From Tetraselmis striata (taxonomy: Eukaryota; Chlorophyta; Chlorodendrophyceae; Chlorodendrales; Chlorodendraceae): a stretch of 64,000 nucleotides of DNA. Positions within the stretch are counted from its first letter, which is position 1. Each line of letters begins with the position of its first letter. Of the stretch, positions 55,852 to 64,000 are shown one piece after another. Location of the stretch: the NCBI GenBank assembly GCA_006384855.1, contig VCJN01001777.1:1-64000 (forward strand), given 5' to 3'. The position numbers and the translations under genes are program-made. The notes beneath the pieces were generated by a model that made no database searches, was not told the DNA's origin, and saw only the letters and a program-made list of their open reading frames with translations.

Positions 55852-56371
55852 TGTTGAATTATGGGCGTGAGGGGAAAGAACGACTGTCTCTTACAACGGG
55901 TCGCGCCCTGCCTTTATACTCGCGCACGCCATGGTACGCGCGCCACCCATGAGCGCATCCGCCACCTTGCGCCATCGCGCGCTGACTGTATTCTCCAGTA
56001 CTTAATGCATATGTGCGAGCCTGAGTATTGGCATTATCTATGTCCGTACAATACAGTATCCGTTGGTGCATCGGCCGATATCCTGCAGTATATTCTGCAT
56101 CGGCTGATATCCTGCAGTATATTCTAGTACTGCATGGCGCCCACCATTGATACTCAGCAGTACCGGAATCTTGATTGTGCTCGCACGGGCGTCCTCGTAC
56201 TCGTAGATGTACAGCCGCTCCGCGATGTACGTCTGCTGCCGGAGATGTACTCGCGTCCTCGTACTCGTAGCCGTACGATCGCTCCGCCGTCTACAGGTAC
56301 CGCCGAGAGTGTGCAGGCGTCAAGGCTCCAAACAGCCGGTCAAACGCCTGCAAGACTGGTATCAAACAACA
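55852..56371 (-). repeat. 5' LTR, 520 bp
   Basis: GTACCGCCGAG subtype, two 29-bp units. Confidence 0.9.
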
Positions 56372-56980
56372 CAGTCTCTCGACGACTCGGGCCGGCTTCG
56401 AGTCGTGTCGACTCGTGTGCGCTTGTCGCTCGCCCAGTTAGAGTGTGTCGAGCTGCCTCGCCGGCCACAGGGGGGGCAGACGGCCTCGTCGAGCGCTCTG
56501 TCGTGGTCTTGTGCCAGTGGTATCAACCCTCGTCACGAGGCAGGCAGGTTGCCGAGTTAGCAGCAGTCTGCGACCGGAGAACGACGTAGTTTCCGCCGTG
56601 TTCTAGGCGAATCTACGAGAATCAAAATTTGCCGGATTTCCCGGTGGTTTTCCGATTAATCGCGGCCGGTAATTAAAAGTTTGTGCGTCTCCGGTTGTTT
56701 TCTCTCCCCAATTTCGAAATGTTGACCGAGTTTCTCCCTGTTGACCATCTCTGGTGGGAGAAAGTTGCCACTGCGGCAAGCAGTGGTGGGGGCTTTTGGC
56801 CCTGTGAGGACCAGACCGCTGACTTGGCCTCTGTCCCGCTCTGCAGTTGATTTCCATCACTGTGATCATCATGCCGGAAGGAGTGTCCGCCCGCGCGCCG
56901 CGCATTCCGTTGCCGCCCGTTTTCTCTGGTCAGACCAAGGGGTGGCGCCGCTGGAGGCACCAGATGGAGGGCCCATAACC
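56372..56980 (+). other. copia leader, gag start and joined PBS, second array unit
   Basis: Copy of 45226-45834 at an offset of 11,146; gag ATG at 56871, PBS 56969-56980 adjoining the LTR at 56981. Confidence 0.8.
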
Positions 56981-57499
56981 TGTTGAATTATGGGCGTGAG
57001 GGGAAAGAACGACTGTCTCTTACAACGGGTCGCGCCCTGCCTTTATACTCCGCACGCCATGGTGCGCACGCCAGCCATTAGCGCATCCGCCACCTTGCGC
57101 CATCGCGCGCTGACTGTATTCTCCAGTACTTAACGCATATATGCGAGCCTAAGTATTGGCATTATCTATGTCCGTACAATACAGTATCCGCTGCTGCATC
57201 GGCCGATATCCTGCAGTATATTCTGCATCGGCCGATATCCTGCAGTATATTCTAGTACTGCATGGCGCCCACCATTGATACTCAGCAGTACCGGAATATT
57301 GATTGTGCTCGCACGGGCGTCCTCGTACTCGAAGATGTACAGCCGCTCCGCGATGTACGTCTGCTGCCGGAGATGTACTCGCGTCCTCGTACTCGTAGCC
57401 GTACGATCGCTCCGCCGTCTACAGATACTGCTGAGAGTGTGCAGGCGTCAAGGCTCCAGACAGCCGGTCATACGCCTGCAAGACTGGTATCAAACAACA
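56981..57499 (-). repeat. LTR 3 (right end) of the array, 519 bp
   Basis: Ends CAACA at 57495-57499, followed by the second GGTAT. Confidence 0.9.
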
Positions 57500-58007
57500 G
57501 GTATGTTAGCGTGATATCTCCGACGGGCTTGCGCTCCGAAAGGTCCGCGGACCACGAGTTCTTGCGCTTGGTACCTGTGGCGTCATAGTACAAGAGCTGC
57601 TGCATAATGCCCTGCAAAACGCAGTTGGTGATGCTCGCCATGAAGCCGCGGGGTATGTAGGCTCGATAACAGTCGGGGGCCTGGCCGTCGTATTCAGTGC
57701 GCATGAGGCTGAGCGTCATGCCGATCTGCTGGTCCTGCATGAACAGCCCTTGCATGAACCGGTAACCCGCGGAGTCGCTGGCAACGTCAAGCAGAACACG
57801 CAGGAGATCTTTATGGCACGTGATGGGCGAGTCGACATAGAACGAGTTGGCGTCGCTCTCGAGGGACAGAGTGAAATAATAGTCGTGCTCTTTATGATGC
57901 TGCCGGGTTGCAGCCAGCTGCGTTCACAGACCGTCCTTGTTCTGTTCGTAGTCCCGGTACCCGTAGAGAGTGTGCCGGTACACTAGGAGGGTGTTGTTTT
58001 CTGCCAT
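57500..58007 (-). pseudogene. Superfamily-1 helicase protein, N-terminal part, with one in-frame stop
   Basis: ATG 58005-58007 (MAENNTLLVYRHTLYGYRDY) lies about 60 bases after a TATA box. The frame meets a single TGA at 57924-57926 and then stays open to the array at 57499. Removing 57499-27796 and one GGTAT joins it in frame to 27790, giving 508 + 3,332 = 3,840 nt, exactly 1,280 codons. This is strong evidence that both parts were one gene. No domain is recognised in the N-terminal part. The stop could be a mutation, or the gene may have died before or after the insertion. Confidence 0.7.
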
Positions 58008-58063
58008 GTCGACAGTCGGTGGTGTGTGTTTGGTGTATGCGATTACTTTGTTATCGGCGCCGG

Positions 58064-58070
58064 TTTTATA
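58064..58070 (-). promoter_or_regulatory. TATA box of the helicase gene
   Basis: The complement reads GGCTATAAAACC, about 57 bases upstream of ATG 58007. AAACACACACC follows it by about 35 bases. Confidence 0.55.
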
Positions 58071-58107
58071 GCCGAAATACGCCAGCTGCCGACCGTGCGC
58101 CGGCCGG

Positions 58108-58225
58108 GCGCGGTTTGTATTCAAAATATCCGAATCGGTGAATATTCAAAAGGGCGATCTAGCTGTCGTAACGTAGCACATGCCCGAATTCAAATCATAT
58201 GCGACAGCTGCGACAGCTGCGACAC
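58108..58225. repeat. Short direct repeats in the divergent promoter region
   Basis: TATTCAAAA occurs twice (near 58118 and 58142), and a 9-bp unit GCGACAGCT is repeated in tandem at about 58200-58222. The region lies between the divergent TATA boxes at 58070 and 58270. Confidence 0.5.
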
Positions 58226-58269
58226 CGCGCGGCGAGGTTAACCGTGTCGCCGCTGTCTGTTAAAATGTC

Positions 58270-58276
58270 TATAAAT
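58270..58276 (+). promoter_or_regulatory. TATA box of the endonuclease VII-like gene
   Basis: TATAAAT lies 70 bases before ATG 58340. AAACACACC follows about 30 bases later, as in the divergent helicase promoter. Confidence 0.55.
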
Positions 58277-58339
58277 TGCGCGCTGCCGCGACTGTCAGTA
58301 AACACACCGCGGTTTGCACCTCGCCACAGACCATCCAAC

Positions 58340-58830
58340 ATGCCTGGAAAAAAACCCGGTTGTCATGCCGCGACCGTGGGGAGATTTAAAAAACAGGCAG
58401 CGGCAAGAAGTCTCGCCAAGGCAATATGCCTATGTGCCGCGGTTGTCACAACAAGAGAACGCGGCAAGCGCGCGAATTGCGCCGCGAGAATCAGGCCATG
58501 CCCAAGGGGTGCGAGAAATGCAATGCCGCTGGCGCGCTTTGCTTGGACCATGCGACAACCCTCGCTGGCGAGGCGATATTCAGAGGGTTTCTATGCAGAC
58601 GCTGCAACATGGCGCTTGGGCTCTTCAAGGATAATAGCGAGACAATCAGCAGCGCGCTGGACTATTTGGCGAGAACTGTGTATTTGAAATCATTTACAGG
58701 TGCTGACGCTAAGGTCGCCGCTGTTTACTCTTTAAGTCTGTTGACAAAATGGTCCAGCACTGCGCGGAGGTACACCTTGTCCTCGGGGCTACAGCTGCCC
58801 TGGGCAATCGCAATCAGCATGACAAGATAA
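58340..58830 (+). pseudogene. Endonuclease VII-like (Holliday-junction resolvase family) gene, frameshifted
   Basis: The frame from ATG 58426 contains CRGCHNK, then GCEKC, then CLDHATTLAGEAIFRGFLCR and RCNMALGLFKD. This is the Cys4 zinc site and the DH...RG-LC-x2-CN-x2-LG signature of the recombination endonuclease VII family, which cleaves branched DNA. The likely original start is ATG 58340 in another frame (MPGKKPGCHAATVGRFK); a -1 shift at the A6 run 58388-58393 joins the two with a natural basic linker. The domain ends around 58680 (LDYLARTVYLKS). The remaining frame to 58830 overlaps the opposite gene and is probably not real coding. A protein starting at 58426 would still contain the whole zinc/catalytic signature. 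Confidence 0.7.
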
Positions 58831-59618
58831 CTGCGGTAGGTCCACAGCAGGGCGTAGGACAGTTGGCGCAGCTGCACAAAGGTCTCTGGGATTCTACACA
58901 GCAGATTGTACACCTCCATAGCCTTACCCCCCTTAAGGAATTCCACTAGGGACACTTTCGTAATAAGAGACCACACTCTGTCGTCTGGGCCTCTGGCCAT
59001 GGCTCCGGGCAGTTCGTGGTGCAATACATGACAAACAGCCTCCAGCATGCTGGCAAACTGGGCCAGCTGTCGGGGGTCGAGTCCTTTCACGTAGGCCCAC
59101 TGCATACTGGTTCGGTTGATGGCGTCCGTCAGCAGCCACAGGTCGAGTGTGGTAGTTAGAACCCTCCGGTCCCCCTTGAGGCGCCTCTGGCGGATCAGGC
59201 GTACGTCGTGTCTGGTCACAAGGTGCTGGATAAACGGGGTGCCGAATATCTGGTCGGTACAGGGCTCGATGCGTAGGCCGGCGTCCGGTCCCGGTGACTC
59301 CACCCGTAGATGCTCCTGGCTGAACTCGACTGCCTTGCGCCTCATCTCCACCGAGAAGGCACTGAACTCCGGTGCCAAGGACAGTCGGCTGTCTTGTCTT
59401 CTCCGGTAGGCGCCCAGAGTCGGCAGGGGATATGGCACCTGCTGCCCGGTGGAAGGTGCGTTGGCCTCTATGTCGAGCATGCCCCTTTTGATACGCACTG
59501 TGCGCTTGGCCGGCGTCGGCTCGGCCGGTGAGGTGGCTTGCTCACCCTCCTCCACTTCCGACTTAACGGAACCCACTGGCAGGGTCGGCGCCGACAGTAT
59601 TTCGGATAAGGACGTCAT
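58725..59618 (-). CDS. Unknown protein, 297 aa
   Basis: Uninterrupted from ATG 59616-59618 to TAA 58725-58727. The N-terminal ~60 residues are Ser/Pro/Glu-rich and look disordered, with KRTVRIKRG. The rest is a globular, helix-rich sequence (TTLDLWLLTDAINRTSMQW, VSLVEFLKGGKAMEVYNLL) with a C-terminal hydrophobic part (ALLWTYRSYLVMLIAIAQG) that may be a buried helix or a membrane segment. No family is recognised. It is one of the few undamaged genes of the virus-like layer. It converges with the endonuclease VII-like gene and has its own TATA-like element upstream. Confidence 0.65.
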   Translation of the reverse strand: MTSLSEILSAPTLPVGSVKSEVEEGEQATSPAEPTPAKRTVRIKRGMLDIEANAPSTGQQVPYPLPTLGAYRRRQDSRLSLAPEFSAFSVEMRRKAVEFSQEHLRVESPGPDAGLRIEPCTDQIFGTPFIQHLVTRHDVRLIRQRRLKGDRRVLTTTLDLWLLTDAINRTSMQWAYVKGLDPRQLAQFASMLEAVCHVLHHELPGAMARGPDDRVWSLITKVSLVEFLKGGKAMEVYNLLCRIPETFVQLRQLSYALLWTYRSYLVMLIAIAQGSCSPEDKVYLRAVLDHFVNRLKE

Positions 59619-59672
59619 GGTGGGAATATGGTGGGCGTCGTCGAACTGGTATACGCTGGGCGTGACGCCCCC

Positions 59673-59680
59673 TTAAATAA
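59673..59680 (-). promoter_or_regulatory. TATA-like element of the 297-aa gene
   Basis: The complement reads TTATTTAAGG about 55 bases upstream of ATG 59618, a spacing like that of the two neighbouring TATA boxes. Confidence 0.35.
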
Positions 59681-59908
59681 ACAGGCATCGACAGCGCCCG
59701 GTACCGGTACAGGTCTGTGTGTTTACACCCCCTGTGTGTTTACACCCCCTTCCCCCATACGGATACAGGTACAGGTACCACCCACCCTTCCGGTACCGTT
59801 TCGGCCGACACGTTTCGAATGGTGTAAATCCTTGTCGGTACGGGTAGGATAAGATAGCAAAACGTGGCGACTATTTTAGATTTTAATGGCCAGATTCGAA
59901 TTCGATAC
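59681..59908. other. Gene-free stretch with short tandem repeats
   Basis: A 17-bp unit CTGTGTGTTTACACCCC occurs twice in tandem (59715-59731, 59732-59748). Nearby are several GGTACAGGT/GGTACCGG motifs. No ORF is convincing. It lies between the 297-aa gene and the copia copy at 59909, so it could be an intergenic or terminal part of the virus-like element. Confidence 0.45.
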
Positions 59909-60399
59909 TGTTGAAATATGGGCGTGAGGGAAAAGAACGACTGTCTCTTACAACGGGTCGCGCCCTGCCTTTATACTCGCGCACGCCATGGTACGCGCGC
60001 CACCCATTAGCGCATCCGCCACCTTGCGCCATCGCGCGCTGACTGTATTCTCCAGTACTTAATGCATATGTGCGAGCCTGAGTATTGGCATTATCTATGT
60101 CCGTACAATACAGTATCCGCTGCTGCATCGGCCGATATCCTGCAGTATATTCTAGTACTGCATGGCGCCCATCATTGATACTCAGCAGTACCGGAATCTT
60201 GATTGTGCTCGCACGGGCGTCCTCGTACTCGTAGATGTACAGCCGCTCCGCGATGTACGTCTGCTGCCGGAGATGTACTCGCGTCCTCGTACTCGTAGCC
60301 GTACGATCGCTCCGCCGTCTACAGATACTGCTGAGAGTGTGCAGGCGTCAAGGCTCCAGACAGCCGGTCAAACGCCTGCAAGACTGGTATCAAACAACA
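59909..60399 (-). repeat. 3' LTR, 491 bp
   Basis: Single-unit type, like the LTRs of the plus element at 9251. Confidence 0.9.
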
Positions 60400-60420
60400 C
60401 CCTTACTCGCCATGCAGTCA

Positions 60421-62732
60421 TCACGCGCCCAACATCTGCATGGCGAACTCCGCGTGCTTCAGCCTTCCCAGAGCCTTGGTGAGTGCATCCGCAACCATCT
60501 GTGCAGTCGGGCAGTACTCAATTGCCACCTCCCCGCTGAGCACCTTCTCCCGTGTGAAGTGGTACTTGATGGCGATGTGCTTGCTGCAACCATGGGTCAT
60601 GGGGTTGCGCGTCAGCGCAATGCAGCTCTGGTTGTCCTCGAATATCACTGTGGCCTCGGACTGAGCACAACACAGCTCGCGCAGCAGCTCGCGCAAGAAC
60701 AGCGCCTCGCACACTGCAGCACACAACGCCATGTACTCCGCTTCCGCTGTTGACAGCGCCACAGTGGCCTGCAGCTGCGACTTCCAACTCACTGCAGCTC
60801 CACAAAGCATGAAGACGAAGCCAGTGGTGGAGCGTCGTGACACCACGTCTCCAGCCCAGTCGGCGTCGCAGTACCCGTGCAGTAGGCCGTCAGCCTTGCC
60901 CCCACTGAAGGTCAGCCCCAGGGTTTTGGTACCCTTCAGGTATCGCAGGACTCGCTTGGCAGCCTGCCAGTGGCGCTCTTCAGGCTTGGCCATCACCCTG
61001 CACAACTTGCTCACAGCTTCGGCAATGTCGGGGCGGGTAGCCACCATCGCGTACAGCAGGCTGCCCACAAGGGCCTGATAGGGCATCTCAGCAGCCAACG
61101 GCTTGTTGCTACCGGGGACATCGGCACCAACCTCCGCTGGGGTGCTCACAGCGTAAGCGTCAGCAAGGTTGAACTTTTGCACCATGTCATCAATGTACTT
61201 GGCCTAATGCACCTTCCTTCAGCGTCGCATTGTCCCAGTCTCGCTCCACCGCCATGCCTAGCGCCCAGGCACAGACGCCCAAGTCCTTGATGTCAAAGCG
61301 GGCGCCTAATGCCGTCTTGAAATCCGCGGCCCATACTGCGTCCTTGAAGGCAAAGATCATGTCGTCCACGTACACCACCAGGATGCAGATCAACTGCCCA
61401 CCCTGCCAGTAGACGTACGCGCCAGGGTCGGACTTGAGCTGCTGAAACCCGTAGCACACCAAGAACTTATGCAAGGTGTTGTGCCAATTTCGGGGTGATT
61501 GCTTCAGCCCGTACAGGCTCTTCAACAAGCGCAAGACCATGGGCCGCCCTCTTGCATCGTACTGCTCATAGCCAGGCGGCGGCCTCATGTAGATCTCCCC
61601 CTCCACTGGAGCATACAGGAACGCCGTGTCGACATCAACCTGATGGATATTCCAACCGTATTGTACTGCAATCGCAAACAGCACTCGGATAGTGGTGAAC
61701 TTCACGGTCGGTGCAAAACTCTCTGCATAGTCGATGCCATGTCGTTGACGGCAGCCTTGGACAACCAGTCGGGCCTTGAAGCGCGCGATACTGCCATCAG
61801 CGTTGTATTTGACCTTGAATACCCATTTGCTGGGAATGGCTGTTCGCTCCTCTGGTAACTCGCACACCACCCACGTGCCCTGCTTCTCCAACGAGTTGAA
61901 TTCTGACTCTACGGCTTGCGCCCATTGCTCCTTGAACGGTCCGGACAGGGCCTGCTTGAGCGTGATGGGCTCATCGACACCCTGTGTCACTGCCGCGAAT
62001 GCGGCGGCCATCATAGCTGCAGCGTCGTCGTTGGGGTTCTCCGGATGCACGACCCACCATTGCCCAGGAGCTCGGCGAGAACGAGCAGGGTAGGGGTCCC
62101 TCTCAGCACGCTGGACTATAGGTTCCTCTTGCCCGCCATCGTCGATTCCCTCGTTCGTCTCCAACTGGGTCAGCTCCAGCGTGGGTTGCTGCGGTCCAAG
62201 TTCCAGTTCCTCCGCAGTCAGTGGCTCCTCCTCAATCTCAAGCTCCTCCTCAACGTCGTCCGTTTCATCCACGACACGCCGGTGAGGTATCTCTTGCACC
62301 CGTGATGCGTCGGACGTGCTGCCAACCCCGCTGTTATCGAGAAGTGCCTGGTATTGGGGGAACATCTCAAGGCTTGCAGCAGCATCGCCCCCACTGCCCC
62401 CCTTGCTGCTGAAAGCCGCATCACGCCAACCCTCATCGAAAATCACATTCCGATTTGCAACCACACGGCGAGTACCTGGGTTCCACACTAAGTAGGTGTG
62501 AGATTCCTGCCCATAACCAACGAAGACCCCGCGAAAGGCCTTGGCGTCAAGCTTCCGCCTATTCCCGGCATCCACGTGCACATACGCTGGACAGCCGAAC
62601 ACCCGCAACCCAGCCACATCTGGGGTCTTGCCAGTGTGACGCCGGTAGGGAACAGAACCGACACCCCGACTGTAGACATTGTTGCGGATGTGCATCGCGG
62701 CACAGAAGGCCAGCGCCCAGAACTCACGACCC
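60421..62732 (-). pseudogene. copia pol, integrase to RNase H, broken
   Basis: Stop at 60421. Near 61204-61216 a CAG-to-TAG stop and a 4-bp insertion (CTTC) separate the RT and RNase H frames. A small deletion lies near 62286. The N-terminal part is missing beyond the integrase segment ending at 62732. Confidence 0.9.
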
Positions 62733-62733
62733 G

Positions 62734-63714
62734 CGCCGCAACTACGTCTGCGACGCCCGCCTCCTCCAATTCTACGTGAGGAAGGGACTACGCGTCACCA
62801 AACTGCACAAGGCGATGGTGTGCCAGCAAGCGCAAGTGCTCGCGCCGTGGATCGAGAAGAACACCAAGCTACGCGCCGCCTCCACGAACGACTTCGAGAA
62901 GGATTTGTTCAAATTGTGCAACAACCCGGTTTTTGGAAAAACGATGCAGAATGTCCGAGCCCAAAGCGACTACACCTTCGTGACGAGCGACGCCCAACTC
63001 CAAAAGAAGGCCGCCGACCCCCGCTTTCGCCGGTGCGACGTGCTAGGCAACATCGCGGGCGTGGACCGCGTGAAAGACTCCGTGGTCCTCGACAAGCCGA
63101 TCTACATGGGGGCGGCCATCCTCGACCTTTCCAAGCTCCTCATGTTTCGCTTTCACTACGATGTGATCAAGGCCCGGTACGGCGCCGCGGCGCGGCTGCT
63201 CTTCACCGATACGGACTCCCTATGCTACCACATCGAGACGGACGACGTGTACGCGGACATGGGGCAGATGGCAGAGCACTTCGACACGAGCGGCTACCCC
63301 AAGGAGCACCCGCTATACTCCGCTGCCAACAAGAAGGTTGTAGGCAAGTTCAAGGACGAGACGGATGGCGTGCCCATCGGCGAGTTCGTGGGGCTGAAAA
63401 GCAAAATGTATTGCTTCACGCTTGCGGACGACGCCATAACCACCAAGCGGACCGCTAAGGGCATAAAGAAGGCCGTGACCAAGCAAAAGCTCAATTTGCC
63501 CGCTTACAAGGCTTCGCTCGCCGGCGCGGCTTGCACGGTGACGCAGCGGATGATCCAATCCCGCGGGCACCGCCTATGCACCGTGGAGGCCACAAAGGCC
63601 GCCCTCAGCCCCTACGACGACAAGCGCTGGATCTGCGCCGACGGAGTGACCACACGGCCCCATGGTCACTTCCGCAACGCAGATGCCGGCTCGATGGCCC
63701 CCGGCGCGTGCTAG
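62734..63714 (+). CDS. polB: Protein-primed type DNA polymerase B, C-terminal 326 aa
   Basis: This is the palm and thumb region of a family-B polymerase of the polinton/adintovirus (DNA_pol_B_2) kind, which replicates linear viral or transposon DNA. Visible landmarks: NYVCDARLLQFYVRKGLRV, then DFEKDLFKLCNNPVFGKTM (motif B), SKLLMFRFHYDVIKARYG, LLFTDTDSLCYHIE (motif C, DTDS), KEHPLYSAANKKVVGKFKDE, EFVGLKSKMY and the conserved end SPYDDKRW. The exonuclease domain, motif A and the start are missing, because the frame to the left is antisense copia sequence. The remaining part is undamaged. Stop TAG 63712-63714 lies in CTAG shared with the convergent gene. Confidence 0.85.
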   Translation, partial: RRNYVCDARLLQFYVRKGLRVTKLHKAMVCQQAQVLAPWIEKNTKLRAASTNDFEKDLFKLCNNPVFGKTMQNVRAQSDYTFVTSDAQLQKKAADPRFRRCDVLGNIAGVDRVKDSVVLDKPIYMGAAILDLSKLLMFRFHYDVIKARYGAAARLLFTDTDSLCYHIETDDVYADMGQMAEHFDTSGYPKEHPLYSAANKKVVGKFKDETDGVPIGEFVGLKSKMYCFTLADDAITTKRTAKGIKKAVTKQKLNLPAYKASLAGAACTVTQRMIQSRGHRLCTVEATKAALSPYDDKRWICADGVTTRPHGHFRNADAGSMAPGAC

Positions 63715-64000
63715 ACGGCAGCTGCGTTCATCGCCCGCAGTCGTGCGGCGCGCTGCGGCTGCGTGAGCTGGGCCGCGTGCGTTTGGCCTAACCCGTCCTC
63801 TGTAACCCCCGGCTCCGGCAGAACGCGCCGGCCGACCTCGTCCCTCATGAATTTGCGTGTGTAGGCGCCACGTTTGCGGCCCAGCACGGCGCGAGCCTCA
63901 GCAAGCTCCGCCTCAGCGCCGGCACATCGAGCTGCGATAGCGGCCGGTTGTGCGCGCCGAGCAGCCCCGACACGTTGGTTACCCCGAGCAGGCTGTTATC
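63711..64000 (-). CDS. Unknown protein, C-terminal part
   Basis: Leftward frame open from at least about 63950 to TAG 63711-63713, with an Ala/Glu-rich, coiled-coil-like segment (GAEAELAEARAVLGRKRGAY) and TRKFMRDEVGRRVLPEPG, ending RLRAMNAAAV. The reading further right is uncertain. No family is recognised. Overlap of its stop with the polymerase stop supports it as a real gene of the same compact element. Confidence 0.45.

Larger units (their letters stand above)
49713..56371 (-). mobile_element. Copia retrotransposon, 6,659 bp, in the second array unit
   Basis: LTRs 49713-50234 (522 bp) and 55852-56371 (520 bp), flanked by CAGTC (49708-49712 and 56372-56376). PBS +2 variant at 55838-55851. 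Polyprotein uninterrupted. The two LTRs differ at several sites (CATGAGAGCGC/CATGAGCGC, TTAACGC/TTAATGC, CTCCCAAC/CTCCAAAC), so it is older than the copy at 17657 or its LTRs have been mixed by conversion. Confidence 0.9.
27796..57499 (-). mobile_element. Tandem, nested copia array, 29.7 kb, at one target site
   Basis: The array begins and ends with a 519-bp minus-orientation LTR (27796-28314 and 56981-57499) and is flanked by GGTAT (27791-27795 and 57500-57504). A third equal LTR lies in the middle (45835-46353). The two interiors are copies of the same rearranged body. Each is interrupted at the same CAGTC site, the first by 31674-45225 and the second by 49713-56371. The pattern LTR-interior-LTR-interior-LTR fits unequal recombination between LTRs of one insertion. 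Confidence 0.8.
59909..62732 (-). mobile_element. Truncated copia copy, 3' half
   Basis: 3' LTR 59909-60399 and pol leftward from integrase to RNase H. The right side ends abruptly at about 62732 inside integrase, where DNA polymerase B sequence begins. Left flank GATAC (59904-59908) has no visible partner. The gag half and 5' LTR are missing. Confidence 0.85.

Noticed and set aside
58720..58830. C-terminal tail of the endonuclease VII-like frame
   Set aside because: It overlaps the 297-aa gene on the other strand and is unlike the family; the real end was probably before 58725.
62455..62733. N-terminal extension of the PolB frame
   Set aside because: The first ~92 codons of the open frame are antisense copia integrase, so they are not part of the polymerase.

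Overview
The window is nuclear DNA of a GC-rich eukaryote, most plausibly an alga or a related protist. Evidence: Ty1/copia retrotransposons with a half-tRNA primer site, a hAT DNA transposon, and one apparent gene with two short GT-AG introns (2000-3108). I see no bacterial operons, rRNA, tRNA or CRISPR. The lineage cannot be fixed from sequence alone.

Two layers are present. The underlying layer is a degraded, compact virus-like DNA element that can be followed by reading across later insertions. From left to right its genes are: a family-A-like (TV-Pol type) polymerase joined to the start of a D5/SF3-like helicase module (-, 7730 to 3638); a secreted Cys-rich protein (+, 8070-8644); a basic Cys-rich protein (-, 9006-8641); a small basic protein (+, 9070-9250 continued at 24398-24462); a ~1,280-codon superfamily-1 helicase protein (-, 58007-57500 continued at 27790-24459); an endonuclease VII-like nuclease (+, 58340 on); an unknown 297-aa protein (-, 59618-58725); a protein-primed type DNA polymerase B C-terminus (+, 62734-63714); and an unknown protein (-, 64000-63711). 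Gene orientation alternates strictly, and three convergent pairs share a 4-base CTAG/CTAA holding both stop codons.

The second layer is transposable elements, most placed by exact target-site duplications. A 2,798-bp hAT element (3804-6601, TSD GTCACGAG) sits in the polymerase gene. A plus-strand copia element (9251-24392, TSD ACCCC) splits the small basic gene; it is itself split by a truncated minus copia copy (13439-15920) and by an intact minus copia copy in its 3' LTR (17657-24313, TSD GGCGT). A 29.7-kb retroelement array (27796-57499, TSD GGTAT) splits the helicase gene. It has the form LTR-interior-LTR-interior-LTR. Both interiors carry the same rearranged, partly inverted copia body, and both have further elements inserted at the same CAGTC site. 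A last copia copy (59909-62732) abuts the PolB fragment, and another element with the same LTR and leader but a different first ORF runs off the left edge (1-1742).

The copia family has 472-522 bp LTRs (TGTTG...CAACA), a PBS matching the anticodon arm of initiator tRNA-Met, a ~950-nt leader and a single 1,545-aa Gag-Pol (Gag, zinc knuckle, protease, DD35E integrase, reverse transcriptase, RNase H). Three copies are uninterrupted (18197-22834, 33728-38365, 50256-54893), so the family looks recently active. The virus-like genes carry stops and frameshifts and look like a fossil.
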